DNA of 64,000 bases. Source: Poindextera sp035294785 (lineage in GTDB: Bacteria; Pseudomonadota; Alphaproteobacteria; Caulobacterales; Caulobacteraceae). The translations under genes and the position numbers were made by a program. Positions 50,201 through 59,470 of the stretch are shown in pieces (within the stretch, counting starts at the first letter, position 1; every line of letters begins with the position of its first letter). The notes beneath the pieces were generated by a model, which saw only the letters and a list, made by a program, of their open reading frames with translations, was not told where the DNA came from and did no database searches. Location: assembly GCA_035294785.1 (NCBI GenBank), contig DATGKF010000091.1, forward strand, positions 4,780 through 68,779, given 5' to 3'.

Positions 50201-50704
50201 AAGGCGCATCCGGTGAGCTTCCTGCGCCAGCGGCTCGCCGCCGCCGGCGTCCAGCCCGCCGCGACGCTCAAGGATGCGCCGGACAACGCCCGCGCGGCGG
50301 TGGCCGGGGTCGTGCTCGTCCGTCAGCGGCCGGGGTCCGCCAAGGGGGTCGTGTTCCTGACCATCGAGGACGAGAGCGGCGTCGCCAACGCCATCGTCTG
50401 GCCGAAGGCATTCGAGCGCTTCCGCCCCATCGTCATGGGCGCGCGCATGGTGCTGGCGCGGGGCCTCGTCCAGCACGCGCCGGACGGCGACGGCTACGTC
50501 ACCCACCTGGTGGTCGAGACGATCGAGGATCGCACCGGCGACCTGGCGCTCTTGTCGACCCCGCCGATCCGGCCGCCCCGTTCGCACGGCGACGGCGCGG
50601 CCTCGGCCTCGCCCGACCGTGGCGAGCGCGAACACACCGAGCGCGTCATGCATCGCCACCCGCGAAACGTCCGCGTGCTGCCGCCCTCGCGCGACTTCCA
50701 CTAG
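47234..50704 (+). CDS. dnaE2: Error-prone DNA polymerase DnaE2
   Basis: A 1156-residue C-family polymerase for translesion synthesis. N-terminal PHP domain (YAELDLRSNFSFLEGGSHP; GLADRNTLAGVVR), polymerase core with CQGRGSAANSVVCYCLG and PPDIDVDFEHERREEV (catalytic Asp pair), GIGNGAMDD-like and KMVGRMIARGYDPEF segments, helix-hairpin region LRLGLRQIDGFKEDWA, and a C-terminal OB fold (AGVVLVRQRPGSAKGVVFLT). It is longer than usual (~1040-1090), partly because about 45 residues (822 to ~866) come from a palindromic repeat inserted in frame at 49697-49830. Confidence 0.95.
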   Translation: MTAAYAELDLRSNFSFLEGGSHPAELVDEAKALGHSAIGLADRNTLAGVVRAHAAAKTARLPLLVGCRLVFTDGTELIVYPRDRSAYGRLCRLLSLGKSGVVGWTTDEAGQRIPKGECHLAFEQAVELGAGMVALVPAPARIDAAFEARLLRWRKAWPDDLHLAAAPLHRGDDRARLARLAAIAERTGAPMVAVNAVLYHQFQRRPLQDVLTCIREKTTIDAAGFRLQANAERFLKPAAEMARLFAGYEAAIARTQAIVRACLFSLDELSYIYPDEPVPPGKTPQQHLQDLTFQGARRYFPHGVSASILATLKKELRLIRKVRYAPYFLTVHDIVRWAREPGREILCQGRGSAANSVVCYCLGITSVDPTKQDVLFERFISEERSEPPDIDVDFEHERREEVMQYVYQRYGRHRAAICATVIHYRPRSAIRDVGKALGLTEDVTAQLANTVWGSFGSRVEEEHVDATGLQRNDARLKRALDLTAELIRFPRHLSQHVGGFVLTQGPLTETVPIGNGAMDDRTFIEWDKDDIDELKIMKVDVLALGMLTAIRRGFLMIRRHYGLDLDLVSLPKEEPRVYDMLCKADSLGVFQVESRAQMSMLPRLRPREFYDLVVQVAIVRPGPIQGNMVHPYLSRRTERRIARENGRPFTIEFPSPSPDQGEKDELERVLGKTLGVPLFQEQAMRIAMEAAKFTGDEANGLRRAMATFRHMGTIHTYEEKMVGRMIARGYDPEFANNCFNQIKGFGEYGFPESHAAAFAHLVYVSAWIKWAYPEVFAAALLNSQPMGFYAPAQIIRDAKAHDVEVRHPDVNASDWDCTLEEPSPRKAGRGQGEGRGRSETTTAPASRLDRRGPLTPALSPASGGEGEFRRCPLRLGLRQIDGFKEDWARAIMAAREVGGPFDSLEALKTRVALPGAALDMLAAADALNSLDLARRPALWAARGLPAAKDAPLFVFAGLEEADGPPPAALPPMPLSEEVVQDYETIRLSLKAHPVSFLRQRLAAAGVQPAATLKDAPDNARAAVAGVVLVRQRPGSAKGVVFLTIEDESGVANAIVWPKAFERFRPIVMGARMVLARGLVQHAPDGDGYVTHLVVETIEDRTGDLALLSTPPIRPPRSHGDGAASASPDRGEREHTERVMHRHPRNVRVLPPSRDFH
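49697..49830. repeat. Palindromic repeat element inserted in frame within dnaE2
   Basis: A 134-bp stretch with inverted ends. The left end begins CCCTCGCCCCGCAAAGCGGG and runs into AGAGGGCAAGGTGAGGGG; the right end reads CCCCCTCACCCCGGCCCTCT and ends in CGAGCGGGGGAGAGGG. The two ends are inverted copies of each other, each with its own internal hairpin. It has the look of the REP/BIME-like repeats found between genes in Caulobacterales (compare 53438-53579), but here it adds Pro/Gly/Arg-rich residues to DnaE2 without breaking the frame. Confidence 0.85.
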
Positions 50705-50801
50705 TGCGCCGCTTGGCCCGCTTGCGCTTGCGCCCGGAGCGGCGTAACGGGCCGCGCTGGAACGCGACGGGCCCCTCCGGTCGCCTGGGAGCAGCGCCTG
50801 A

Positions 50802-52775
50802 ATGACTGCTGGCGAGCCTCGCAAAGCCGCCGCCCCGACGTCCGACCCCGCCAATCCAAACCCCGGCTCGAGCCCCGCCGGCCATGGCGGCCGCACGCGG
50901 ACGCTGGCCCTGGCGGTCGGCGCGGTCGGCGTCGTCTTCGGCGACATCGGCACCAGCCCGCTCTACGCCTTTCGCCAGGCGCTGCAGCAGGCCGCCGGCG
51001 ACGGCGGCGTCACTCCCGAGGCGATCTACGGCGTCGTGTCGCTGGCGCTCTGGGCGCTCTTCCTGGTCGTCACCGTCAAGTACGTGCTTTTTCTCATGCG
51101 CGCCGACAACAAGGGCGAGGGCGGCGTGCTCTCGCTGATGGCGCTGGCGCAGAACGCCATCGGGCGGCGAACGACGCTGGTCTTCGTGCTCGGCGTGGCT
51201 GGCGCGGCGCTCTTCTACGGCGACTGCATCATCACTCCGGCGATCTCGGTCCTTTCCGCCATCGAGGGGCTGAAGACCGTGCCGGGCCTGCACCAGGTCG
51301 TCTCGCTCAGCACCGTCCTGCTGGTCAGCCTCGCCATCCTGACCGGCCTTTTCATCGTCCAGTCGCGCGGCACGGCCGGCGTCGCCCGCTACTTCGGCCC
51401 CATCCTGATCTTCTGGTTCATCGCCATCGCCGCGACCGGCGTCATCCACCTGCTCGACGTCCCGGCCATCTTCCTCGCCCTCAGCCCGACCTATGCCGTC
51501 GGCTTTTTGCTGCATCACGGCGTGACCAGCTTCTTCGTGCTGGGCTCGGTGTTCCTCACCGTGACTGGGGCCGAGGCGCTCTACGCTGACATGGGCCACT
51601 TCGGGCGCTGGCCGATCCAGGCCGCCTGGCTCGTCCTCGTCCTGCCGTGCCTGGTGATCAACTACCTGGGCCAGGGCGCTTTCGCGCTCGATTTCGTCGC
51701 CCACGCCCGCGGCCCGGTCGGCGATGTCGACTGGTTCTTCCGCATGACTCCGGACATCCTGCGCGCGCCGATGGTGTTCCTGGCCACGGTCGCGACCGTC
51801 ATCGCCAGCCAGGCCGTCATCACCGGCGCCTTCTCGATGACCCAGCAGGCGATGCAGCTCGGCCTCTTGCCGCGCATGGTGGTGCGGCAGACGTCAGAGA
51901 CCCAGGCCGGCCAGATCTACCTGCCGCAGATCAACATGATGCTGGCCATCGGCGTCGTGGTGCTGATCGCCGTCTTCAAGACCTCGGACAACCTCGGCCA
52001 GGCCTATGGGCTGGCGGTGACCGGGACCATGGTGGTGACCACCTCGCTCGCCTTCGTCGTGGTGCGGCGCCGCTGGCGCTGGCCGCTGGTGGGCGCGCTG
52101 GCGCTGATCGGCCCGCTCTGGGCGCTGGACGTGACCTTCCTCGCGGCCAACTCGCTGAAGATCTTCTCCGGCGCCGCCATGCCGCTGATGCTGGGCGCGG
52201 CCCTCTTCCTGATCATGGCGACCTGGGTCAGGGGCGGCGACATCGTGGCCGCGCGCGTCCGCCGCGACTCTCCGGACCTCGACGACTTCCTCGCCGTCCT
52301 CGCCGCCCGCCCGCCGCATCGCGTGGCCGGCACCGCCGTCTACCTCACCGCCGACCCCGACCACGCGCCGGGCGCGCTGCTCCACAACCTCAAGCACAAC
52401 CGCGTGCTGCACGAGCACAACGTCATCCTCACCGTCTCCACCGCCGATACCCCGCGCGTGCCGGACTCCGAGCGGGTGAGCTTCGCGCGCATCAACGACG
52501 ACTTCGTCCGCATCGCGCTGAAGTACGGCTTCATGGAGCGGCCAGACGTGCCGCGCGCCCTGGCCTCATGCCGCAAGTTCGGCTTCAGCCTGGACCTGAT
52601 GTCGACGTCCTTCTTCCTCGGCCGCCGCACCGTGGTCGCAAACCTCAGGAAGGGTCTCGGCCAGTTGCAGGACCGACTCTTCATCCTCCTGGCCAAGAAC
52701 GCGGCCAACCCGACCGACGTCTATCAAATCCCGCCGGGCCGCGTGCTCGAGATGGGCACACAGGTGAGCGTCTGA
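50802..52775 (+). CDS. kup: Kup-type potassium uptake protein
   Basis: A 657-residue inner-membrane K+/H+ symporter. Signature GVVFGDIGTSPLYAFRQA lies in the first helix (about residues 43-60), followed by KYVLFLMRADNKGEGGVLSL and FYGDCIITPAISVLSAIEG. There are 12 predicted helices in the first ~450 residues and a soluble C-terminal domain. The start is ATG at 50802. Its stop overlaps by one base the start of the next gene (TGATG). Confidence 0.95.
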   Translation: MTAGEPRKAAAPTSDPANPNPGSSPAGHGGRTRTLALAVGAVGVVFGDIGTSPLYAFRQALQQAAGDGGVTPEAIYGVVSLALWALFLVVTVKYVLFLMRADNKGEGGVLSLMALAQNAIGRRTTLVFVLGVAGAALFYGDCIITPAISVLSAIEGLKTVPGLHQVVSLSTVLLVSLAILTGLFIVQSRGTAGVARYFGPILIFWFIAIAATGVIHLLDVPAIFLALSPTYAVGFLLHHGVTSFFVLGSVFLTVTGAEALYADMGHFGRWPIQAAWLVLVLPCLVINYLGQGAFALDFVAHARGPVGDVDWFFRMTPDILRAPMVFLATVATVIASQAVITGAFSMTQQAMQLGLLPRMVVRQTSETQAGQIYLPQINMMLAIGVVVLIAVFKTSDNLGQAYGLAVTGTMVVTTSLAFVVVRRRWRWPLVGALALIGPLWALDVTFLAANSLKIFSGAAMPLMLGAALFLIMATWVRGGDIVAARVRRDSPDLDDFLAVLAARPPHRVAGTAVYLTADPDHAPGALLHNLKHNRVLHEHNVILTVSTADTPRVPDSERVSFARINDDFVRIALKYGFMERPDVPRALASCRKFGFSLDLMSTSFFLGRRTVVANLRKGLGQLQDRLFILLAKNAANPTDVYQIPPGRVLEMGTQVSV

Positions 52776-53425
52776 TGCTGAAGCGCCTTCCCTTCGCCGT
52801 CGCCCTCGCACTGATCCTCACCGTCGCAGCCCCGACCCACGCCGCGCCGGACCCCAAGGTCGAGGCGCGCTACGCCCAGGCGCTCGCCGCCGCCAAGGCC
52901 GGGCCGCCGGATGCGGTGGACTGGCAGGCGTTCCGCTTCGCCTACGCCGACTCCGCCGAATTCGACCCGGAGGGGATCAAGGTCGAGGACGCCAAGAAGG
53001 CGATGTTCGCGGCGCTCAACGCCCACGACGCCGCGCAGGCCATCGCGCAGGCGGGCAAGGTGCTGGCCGACAACTTCGCCGACATCGACGCCCACATCGT
53101 CCTCGATCTCGCCTACGCCCAGACCGGCGCCGCCGCCGCCGAGGCGCGCGAGCACGCGACCGTGCTGGCCATCCTGCGCTCGATCCGCACCGGCGACGGC
53201 GCCTCGCCCGCCCAGGCGTTCACGGTGATCAGCGTCGGCGAGGAGTACCAGGTCATGCGGGCCTTCGTGATGACGGTGCAGGGCCAGGCGCTGGTGGAAG
53301 CCGACGGCCACAGCTACGACCGGCTGAGCGTCGTCGACGGCGAGGGCAAGGCGCACACCTTCTTCTTTCTCGTCGACCGCGTCCTCGCCGCCGAAGCCGC
53401 CGGCCTCGGCCTGCCCAAGCACTGA
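52775..53425 (+). CDS. Exported DUF4919-like protein
   Basis: A 216-residue secreted protein with a signal peptide (residues 1-24, ending THAAP). The body has WQAFRFAYADSAEFDP, AKKAMFAALNAHDAAQAI and ADIDAHIVLDLAYAQTG, with helical TPR-like spacing, then VISVGEEYQVMRAF and FFFLVDRVL. It resembles DUF4919 proteins, whose function is unknown. It directly follows kup by a TGATG junction, so the two are translationally linked. Confidence 0.75.
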   Translation: MLKRLPFAVALALILTVAAPTHAAPDPKVEARYAQALAAAKAGPPDAVDWQAFRFAYADSAEFDPEGIKVEDAKKAMFAALNAHDAAQAIAQAGKVLADNFADIDAHIVLDLAYAQTGAAAAEAREHATVLAILRSIRTGDGASPAQAFTVISVGEEYQVMRAFVMTVQGQALVEADGHSYDRLSVVDGEGKAHTFFFLVDRVLAAEAAGLGLPKH

Positions 53426-53437
53426 GCCCACGAGCAA

Positions 53438-53579
53438 TCCCCTCCCCCTTGCGGGGAGGGGTTGGCGGTGGGGGAGCTGGCGCAGCTAAGACGGCTGGCC
53501 GCTGACTTGGTCCGCCACGTCAGAACATCGGAGCGGACACCCCCATCCCCAACCCCTTCCCCGCAAGGGGGAAGGGGCT
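53438..53579. repeat. Intergenic palindromic element with inverted terminal repeats
   Basis: About 142 bp between two convergent genes. The left end reads CCCCTCCCCCTTGCGGGGAG then GGGTTGGCGGTGGGGG. The right end is its inverted near-copy (CACCCCCATCCCCAACCCCT then TCCCCGCAAGGGGGAAGGGG). Each end is a hairpin by itself. It is related in design to the element inside dnaE2 and probably ends transcription in both directions. Confidence 0.8.
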
Positions 53580-53581
53580 CT

Positions 53582-53995
53582 TTAAGGCGCCGGCGTCCAG
53601 CCGAAGGACGAGCCCTCGAGCTGCGGGCGGTCGTCGGTGATCTCCCACCAGAGCGCCTTGGACGACACGAACGCGTGGAACTCGGGCCGCACGCCCGGAT
53701 CGCCGTCGGTGGTCCCGAGGCGGATGTGGCAGACGCCGCGGTCATGGCGCTCGGTGAACAGGCTCGACCCGCAGTGGCGGCAAAAGCAGCGCAGCACGCC
53801 GGGCGAGGACTCGTAGCGGCTGACCGCTTCGGCGCCAGCGGTTACGCTCAGGCTCTCCAGCGGCGCCCGCATCGAGCTCGCGAACGCGCTCCCGCTCCAC
53901 TTGCGGCAGCGGCTGCAATGGCAGTTGTAGGTGGGCCCCTCCGACCGCGGGATCTCATACCGCACGACGCCGCAAAGGCAGCTTCCGGTGATCAT
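53582..53995 (-). CDS. GFA-family (glutathione-dependent formaldehyde-activating enzyme-like) protein
   Basis: A 137-residue zinc protein. Zinc ligands: GSCLCGVVRYEI at residues 4-15, NCHCSRCRKWSGS at about 29-41 and RCFCRHCGSSLF at about 73-84. This matches the GFA/CENP-V domain. Some members bind glutathione and promote formaldehyde conjugation, but most are uncharacterised, so the enzymatic name should be taken as a family label. It ends inside the right edge of the palindromic element region. Confidence 0.9.
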   Translation of the reverse strand: MITGSCLCGVVRYEIPRSEGPTYNCHCSRCRKWSGSAFASSMRAPLESLSVTAGAEAVSRYESSPGVLRCFCRHCGSSLFTERHDRGVCHIRLGTTDGDPGVRPEFHAFVSSKALWWEITDDRPQLEGSSFGWTPAP

Positions 53996-54006
53996 CTGCG
54001 GACTCC

Positions 54007-54828
54007 TCAGTCGAAGGCGTCGGCCAGATCGGGCGGCCTCCAGCCCTCTTTGATGCGTGTGAGCTCGCGGTAAGCTGCGGCTATCAGGACCACGTCTATG
54101 AGGGCCACAAGGCGGCTGAGCACGACCTGAGTCACAGTGATTGCCGGCGGCATTGCTGGCCGGTGGGTAAAGCCAATTGCGAAAGTCACCAAGAGCCCAG
54201 AGAGCACGGTGAGCGGCACCGTCATCATCGAGATCGCGAAGTAACTCCACCGGTGGCGGTTCACGAGCCGAGCTGAGCGCCAAATCGTCTCTAGTGGACC
54301 GAGCTCGTCCGCCGCCAGGACGGGGATCGCTGGTCCAATCAACATGTAGAGGGCGAGTTCCACGCCGACAAACGCGAAGGTGCGCGGAATGTCGGCCAGC
54401 ACGTTCCGGCTCATCGGAACTGCAAGTTCGATCAACGACGGGAGGTTCGTGATGGCGACGACGATGACGAGAGCCGGCCCGACTCTGAACGTCGTTCGTA
54501 ACGACTTGGCGAGGCCTCGAACCAATGATGGCCGCTCCGCGAGCGCCACGCACGTGCTGGCGAGGTCAATCAACGTCGCCACGATCACTCCAGCGACGCC
54601 GACCATCAGCGTGATCGCCCATCCCTCGGATCCCACCGGCTGAGACCTTGCGGAACGCAAGGCGGCCGCCGATGGATAGAAACTCCGGTGGAGCGAGCTG
54701 AGGCCGAACGCTGCCGCCCAACCCAGCGTCTCAAGGCCGACCAGGGCCGGCCAGTATCGGATCAGCCTTCGGATGGCGTCGGCGACGACGCGGCCGATCT
54801 CGAACCGCCCATCCTGCGGCGATGTCAT
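54007..54828 (-). CDS. Multi-spanning membrane protein of unknown function
   Basis: A 273-residue protein with about six membrane helices (for example WPALVGLETLGWAAAFGL, WAITLMVGVAGVIVATLI, VGPALVIVVAITNLPSLI, FAISMMTVPLTVLSGLLV). The pattern, with RFEIGRVVADAIRRL at the start and GPLETIWRSARLVNRHRW before a late helix, resembles membrane domains of glycerophosphodiester phosphodiesterase-like or DUF7847/YciC-type proteins. The GC content (about 60-63%) is lower than its flanks. GTG at 54849 is an alternative start. It is divergent from thiC. Confidence 0.72.
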   Translation of the reverse strand: MTSPQDGRFEIGRVVADAIRRLIRYWPALVGLETLGWAAAFGLSSLHRSFYPSAAALRSARSQPVGSEGWAITLMVGVAGVIVATLIDLASTCVALAERPSLVRGLAKSLRTTFRVGPALVIVVAITNLPSLIELAVPMSRNVLADIPRTFAFVGVELALYMLIGPAIPVLAADELGPLETIWRSARLVNRHRWSYFAISMMTVPLTVLSGLLVTFAIGFTHRPAMPPAITVTQVVLSRLVALIDVVLIAAAYRELTRIKEGWRPPDLADAFD

Positions 54829-54930
54829 ATGCGGCGTCGATGCCCCCACAACCGACAGTTAGCGGCCGCGGGCTTGTAGGAGTCCAGTTCGCTGTTGACC
54901 GCCTCCCTGGCCGGCGTAGACTCCGCGCCA

Positions 54931-55022
54931 TTCTCCGGGGAGTCCCGCGAAGGGGCTGAGATTCCGCTGACGCGGTGACCCGCTGAACCTGATCCGGGTC
55001 ATGCCGGCGAAGGGAGAGAACC
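54931..55022 (+). ncRNA. TPP riboswitch (THI element)
   Basis: Conserved thiamine-pyrophosphate aptamer features are present in order: closing stem ATTCTCC with GGGAGAGAA, GGGGAGTCCCGCGAAGGGGC, the core CTGAGA, a variable stem, GTGACCCGCTGAACCTGATC and CGGGTCATGCCGGCGAAGGG. It lies 77 bases before thiC and will repress it when thiamine pyrophosphate is plentiful. The short distance to the start favours translational control or an overlapping terminator. Confidence 0.95.
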
Positions 55023-55098
55023 GGGACCACGGCGCCGCCGCCGCTCCCTCTTTTCATCCGCCGCCGGACCGCCCGCTTAAACCGGAGCGCCGCCGCGC

Positions 55099-56918
<1,820 letters not shown>

Positions 56919-56922
<4 letters not shown>

Positions 56923-57503
56923 GCGACGCGAAGCCGGCGCCGCCGCGCATCCACATCACCGGCGCGTCCGGATGCGGGGTCTCGACGCTGGGCGCGGCGC
57001 TGGCGGTGCGGCTTGGCGCGACGCACCTGGACACCGACGATTTCTACTGGCTGCCGACCGATCCGCCGTACCGCCAATCGCGCGCGATCGCCGAGCGGCT
57101 GCGCCTGGTTCGGCAGGCCTTCGATGCCGCTGACGGCGGATGGGTGCTGTCCGGCTCGCTGGACGGCTGGGGCGACCCGCTGATCCCGCGCTTCGAGCGG
57201 GTGGTGTTCCTGGATGCGCCGACCGCGGTGCGCCTCTCGCGACTGGCCGCCCGCGAACGCGAGCGCTATGGCGCCGCCATCGAGCCGGGCGGCCCGCTCG
57301 CTGACCAGCACCGCGACTTCATGGCCTTCGCTGCCGCTTACGATGACGGCCGGTTCACCGGCGCCCTTCAGGGCCGCCACCGCGCCCGTCACGAGGCGTG
57401 GCTTGTCGCCCTCCCGTGCCCGGTGCAGCGCCTGGACGCGACCGAGCCGACCGAGAGCCTGGTCGCCGCCGTCCTCTCGCGCCGCGCGGCGCAGGCGGGG
57501 TAG
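56919..57503 (+). CDS. Small P-loop kinase cotranscribed with thiC
   Basis: A 194-residue protein with Walker A HITGASGCGVSTLGAALA at about residues 12-29, LDTDDFYWLPTDPPYRQ after strand 2, and lid-like Arg-rich helix LSRLAARERERYG. It resembles adenylate-kinase-like/FlaR-type small-molecule kinases. The GTG start overlaps the thiC stop, so it should fall under the TPP riboswitch. Substrate unknown; a thiamine-linked substrate is only an inference from position. Confidence 0.78.
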
Positions 57504-57508
57504 GCAGG

Positions 57509-57754
57509 ATGGACGAAGGCTGGCGCATGGTGACGATCGGGTTCGAGGGCGGGCCGGCCGTCGTCGACGGCGTCGACGTGTGGAAGCACAAGTGGCGCTC
57601 TCTGCGCGCGCAGGTGCAGCTGCCGCACCCCGCCTATCCCGACGAGGTGCACAGCTACAGCATCTGGGAGGTGCGGCCCCCGTTTCACCGGCCGGTGCGC
57701 TTCGCCGCCTGCGAGCTTTCCGGCGGCGTCTATGGCTTCTACGAGCCGGCCTAG
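57509..57754 (+). CDS. Conserved hypothetical protein, 81 aa
   Basis: A small soluble protein starting MDEGWRMVTIGFEGG, with a WKHKWRSL stretch, LPHPAYPDEVHSYSIWEV and a Gly/Tyr-rich end (SGGVYGFYEPA). No recognised domain, signal or membrane part. It begins six bases after the kinase stop with a GCAGGA-type ribosome-binding site, so it is likely the third gene of the thiC transcript. Function unknown. Confidence 0.65.
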   Translation: MDEGWRMVTIGFEGGPAVVDGVDVWKHKWRSLRAQVQLPHPAYPDEVHSYSIWEVRPPFHRPVRFAACELSGGVYGFYEPA

Positions 57755-57839
57755 ACGCGTGCGGCCAATTGCGGGTTGGCCGGTCAAGAGAACGATGTTT
57801 AGTTAGAACGAGACCGGCGGGACGAAGGCAGAGGTTCGG

Positions 57840-59453
57840 GTGAGCGAGACGATTGAAAAGGCGCGGGCGGCGCTGACCGGCGAGGTGGACGCCATCGTGG
57901 TCGGCGCGGGTTTCGGCGGCATGTACATGCTGCACAAGCTGCGCGAGCTGGGCGTGAACGTGCAGGGGTTCGAGGCCGGCGCCGACGTCGGCGGGACCTG
58001 GTACTGGAACCGCTACCCGGGCGCACGCTGCGACATCCCCAGCCTCGCCTATTCCTACACCTGGTCGGAGGAGCTGCGCGGCGAGTGGCGCTGGACCGAG
58101 AAATACGCCGCCCAGCCGGAGATCCTGGCTTACGCCAACCATGTCGCCGACAAATTCGACCTTCGCCCGATGATCGCCTTCGAAACGCGCGTCGAGCGGG
58201 CGACGTTCGACGATGCGACCAACCTCTGGCGGATCGAGACCGACCGCGGCGACAAGCTCGCCGCGCGCCACCTGATCATGGCGGCCGGATGCCTCTCGAC
58301 GCCGCGCAAGCCGCCGATCCCTGGCGTCGACAGCTTCAAGGGGCCGACCTACCACACCGGCGCCTGGCCGCACGAAGGCGTCGACTTCACCGGCCAGCGC
58401 GTGGCCGTGATCGGCACCGGCTCGTCCGGCATCCAGTCGATTCCCGAGATCGCCCGCCAGGCCGACCGCGTTACCGTGTTTCAGCGCACGCCCAACTTCT
58501 CGATCCCCGCCCGCAACACCCCGCTGCGCGACAAGGACATTGAGGCGTTCAACGCCGCCTATCCCGCCTACCTCGCAATGGTGAAGGGGCCCGGCATGGG
58601 CTTCGGCGGCAACAGCGGCGAACTGCCGATCCCGGACGATGAAGCGCAGCGCCAGCGATACGAGGAGCTCTGGGCGCTGGGCGGCGCCGGCTTCCTCGCC
58701 GCCTGGGGGAATCTCCTGACCTCGATCGAGGTCAACGACCGCGCCGCCGGTTTCGTGCGCGACAAGATCAAGGGGATGGTCGCCGACCCGGTCACCGCCG
58801 AGCGGCTGTCGCCCTACGATCACCCGCTGGGCACCAAGCGCATCTGCGTCGATACCGGCTACTACGAGACCTACAACCGCGAGAACGTCGAGCTGGTGAA
58901 CCTGCGCGAGACGCCGATCGAAGAGATCACCGAGACGGCCGTCCGCACCACGGATGCGACATACGAGATCGACGCGCTGGTGTTCGCCACCGGCTTCGAC
59001 GCCATGACCGGCGCGCTCCTGGCGATCGACATCCACGGCGCGAACGGCGTCGACTTCCGCAAGGCCTGGGCGGAGGGCCCTAAGGCTTACCTGGGCCTGG
59101 CTGTCGCGGGGTTCCCGAACCTCTTCCTCATCACCGGTCCCGGCAGCCCGTCGGTGCTCTCCAACATGATCAACTCCATTGAGCAGCATGTGGAGTGGAT
59201 CGCCGACTGCGTCGCCTACATGCGCGAGAAGGGGCTGACCCGCATCAGCGCCGACCAGACGGCCATGGAGGAGTGGGTCGCCCACGTGCGCCGCGTGGCC
59301 GACAGGACGCTCTTCCCGCGCGCCGCTTCCTGGTACATGGGGGCCAACGTCCCCGGCAAACCGCGCGTCTTCATGCCCTACATCGGGCCCGGCTACCGCA
59401 AGACCTGCAGCGAAGTGGCGGCCGAAGGCTACCGGGGGTTCGCGCTGGCCTGA
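57840..59453 (+). CDS. Baeyer-Villiger flavin monooxygenase
   Basis: A 537-residue FAD/NADPH enzyme converting ketones to esters or lactones. FAD motif VVGAGFGGMY at about residues 20-29, the group's ATG-like and active-site segment GTWYWNRYPGARCDIPS, the BVMO fingerprint FKGPTYHTGAWP at about 166-177, and the NADPH motif VIGTGSSGIQ at about 190-199. It is of the cyclohexanone monooxygenase type by length and sequence. GTG start at 57840. Upstream of the SCP2-PhyH gene by 17 bases, probably one operon. Confidence 0.93.
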   Translation: MSETIEKARAALTGEVDAIVVGAGFGGMYMLHKLRELGVNVQGFEAGADVGGTWYWNRYPGARCDIPSLAYSYTWSEELRGEWRWTEKYAAQPEILAYANHVADKFDLRPMIAFETRVERATFDDATNLWRIETDRGDKLAARHLIMAAGCLSTPRKPPIPGVDSFKGPTYHTGAWPHEGVDFTGQRVAVIGTGSSGIQSIPEIARQADRVTVFQRTPNFSIPARNTPLRDKDIEAFNAAYPAYLAMVKGPGMGFGGNSGELPIPDDEAQRQRYEELWALGGAGFLAAWGNLLTSIEVNDRAAGFVRDKIKGMVADPVTAERLSPYDHPLGTKRICVDTGYYETYNRENVELVNLRETPIEEITETAVRTTDATYEIDALVFATGFDAMTGALLAIDIHGANGVDFRKAWAEGPKAYLGLAVAGFPNLFLITGPGSPSVLSNMINSIEQHVEWIADCVAYMREKGLTRISADQTAMEEWVAHVRRVADRTLFPRAASWYMGANVPGKPRVFMPYIGPGYRKTCSEVAAEGYRGFALA

Positions 59454-59470
59454 AGAGGAGGCCGTCTCAG

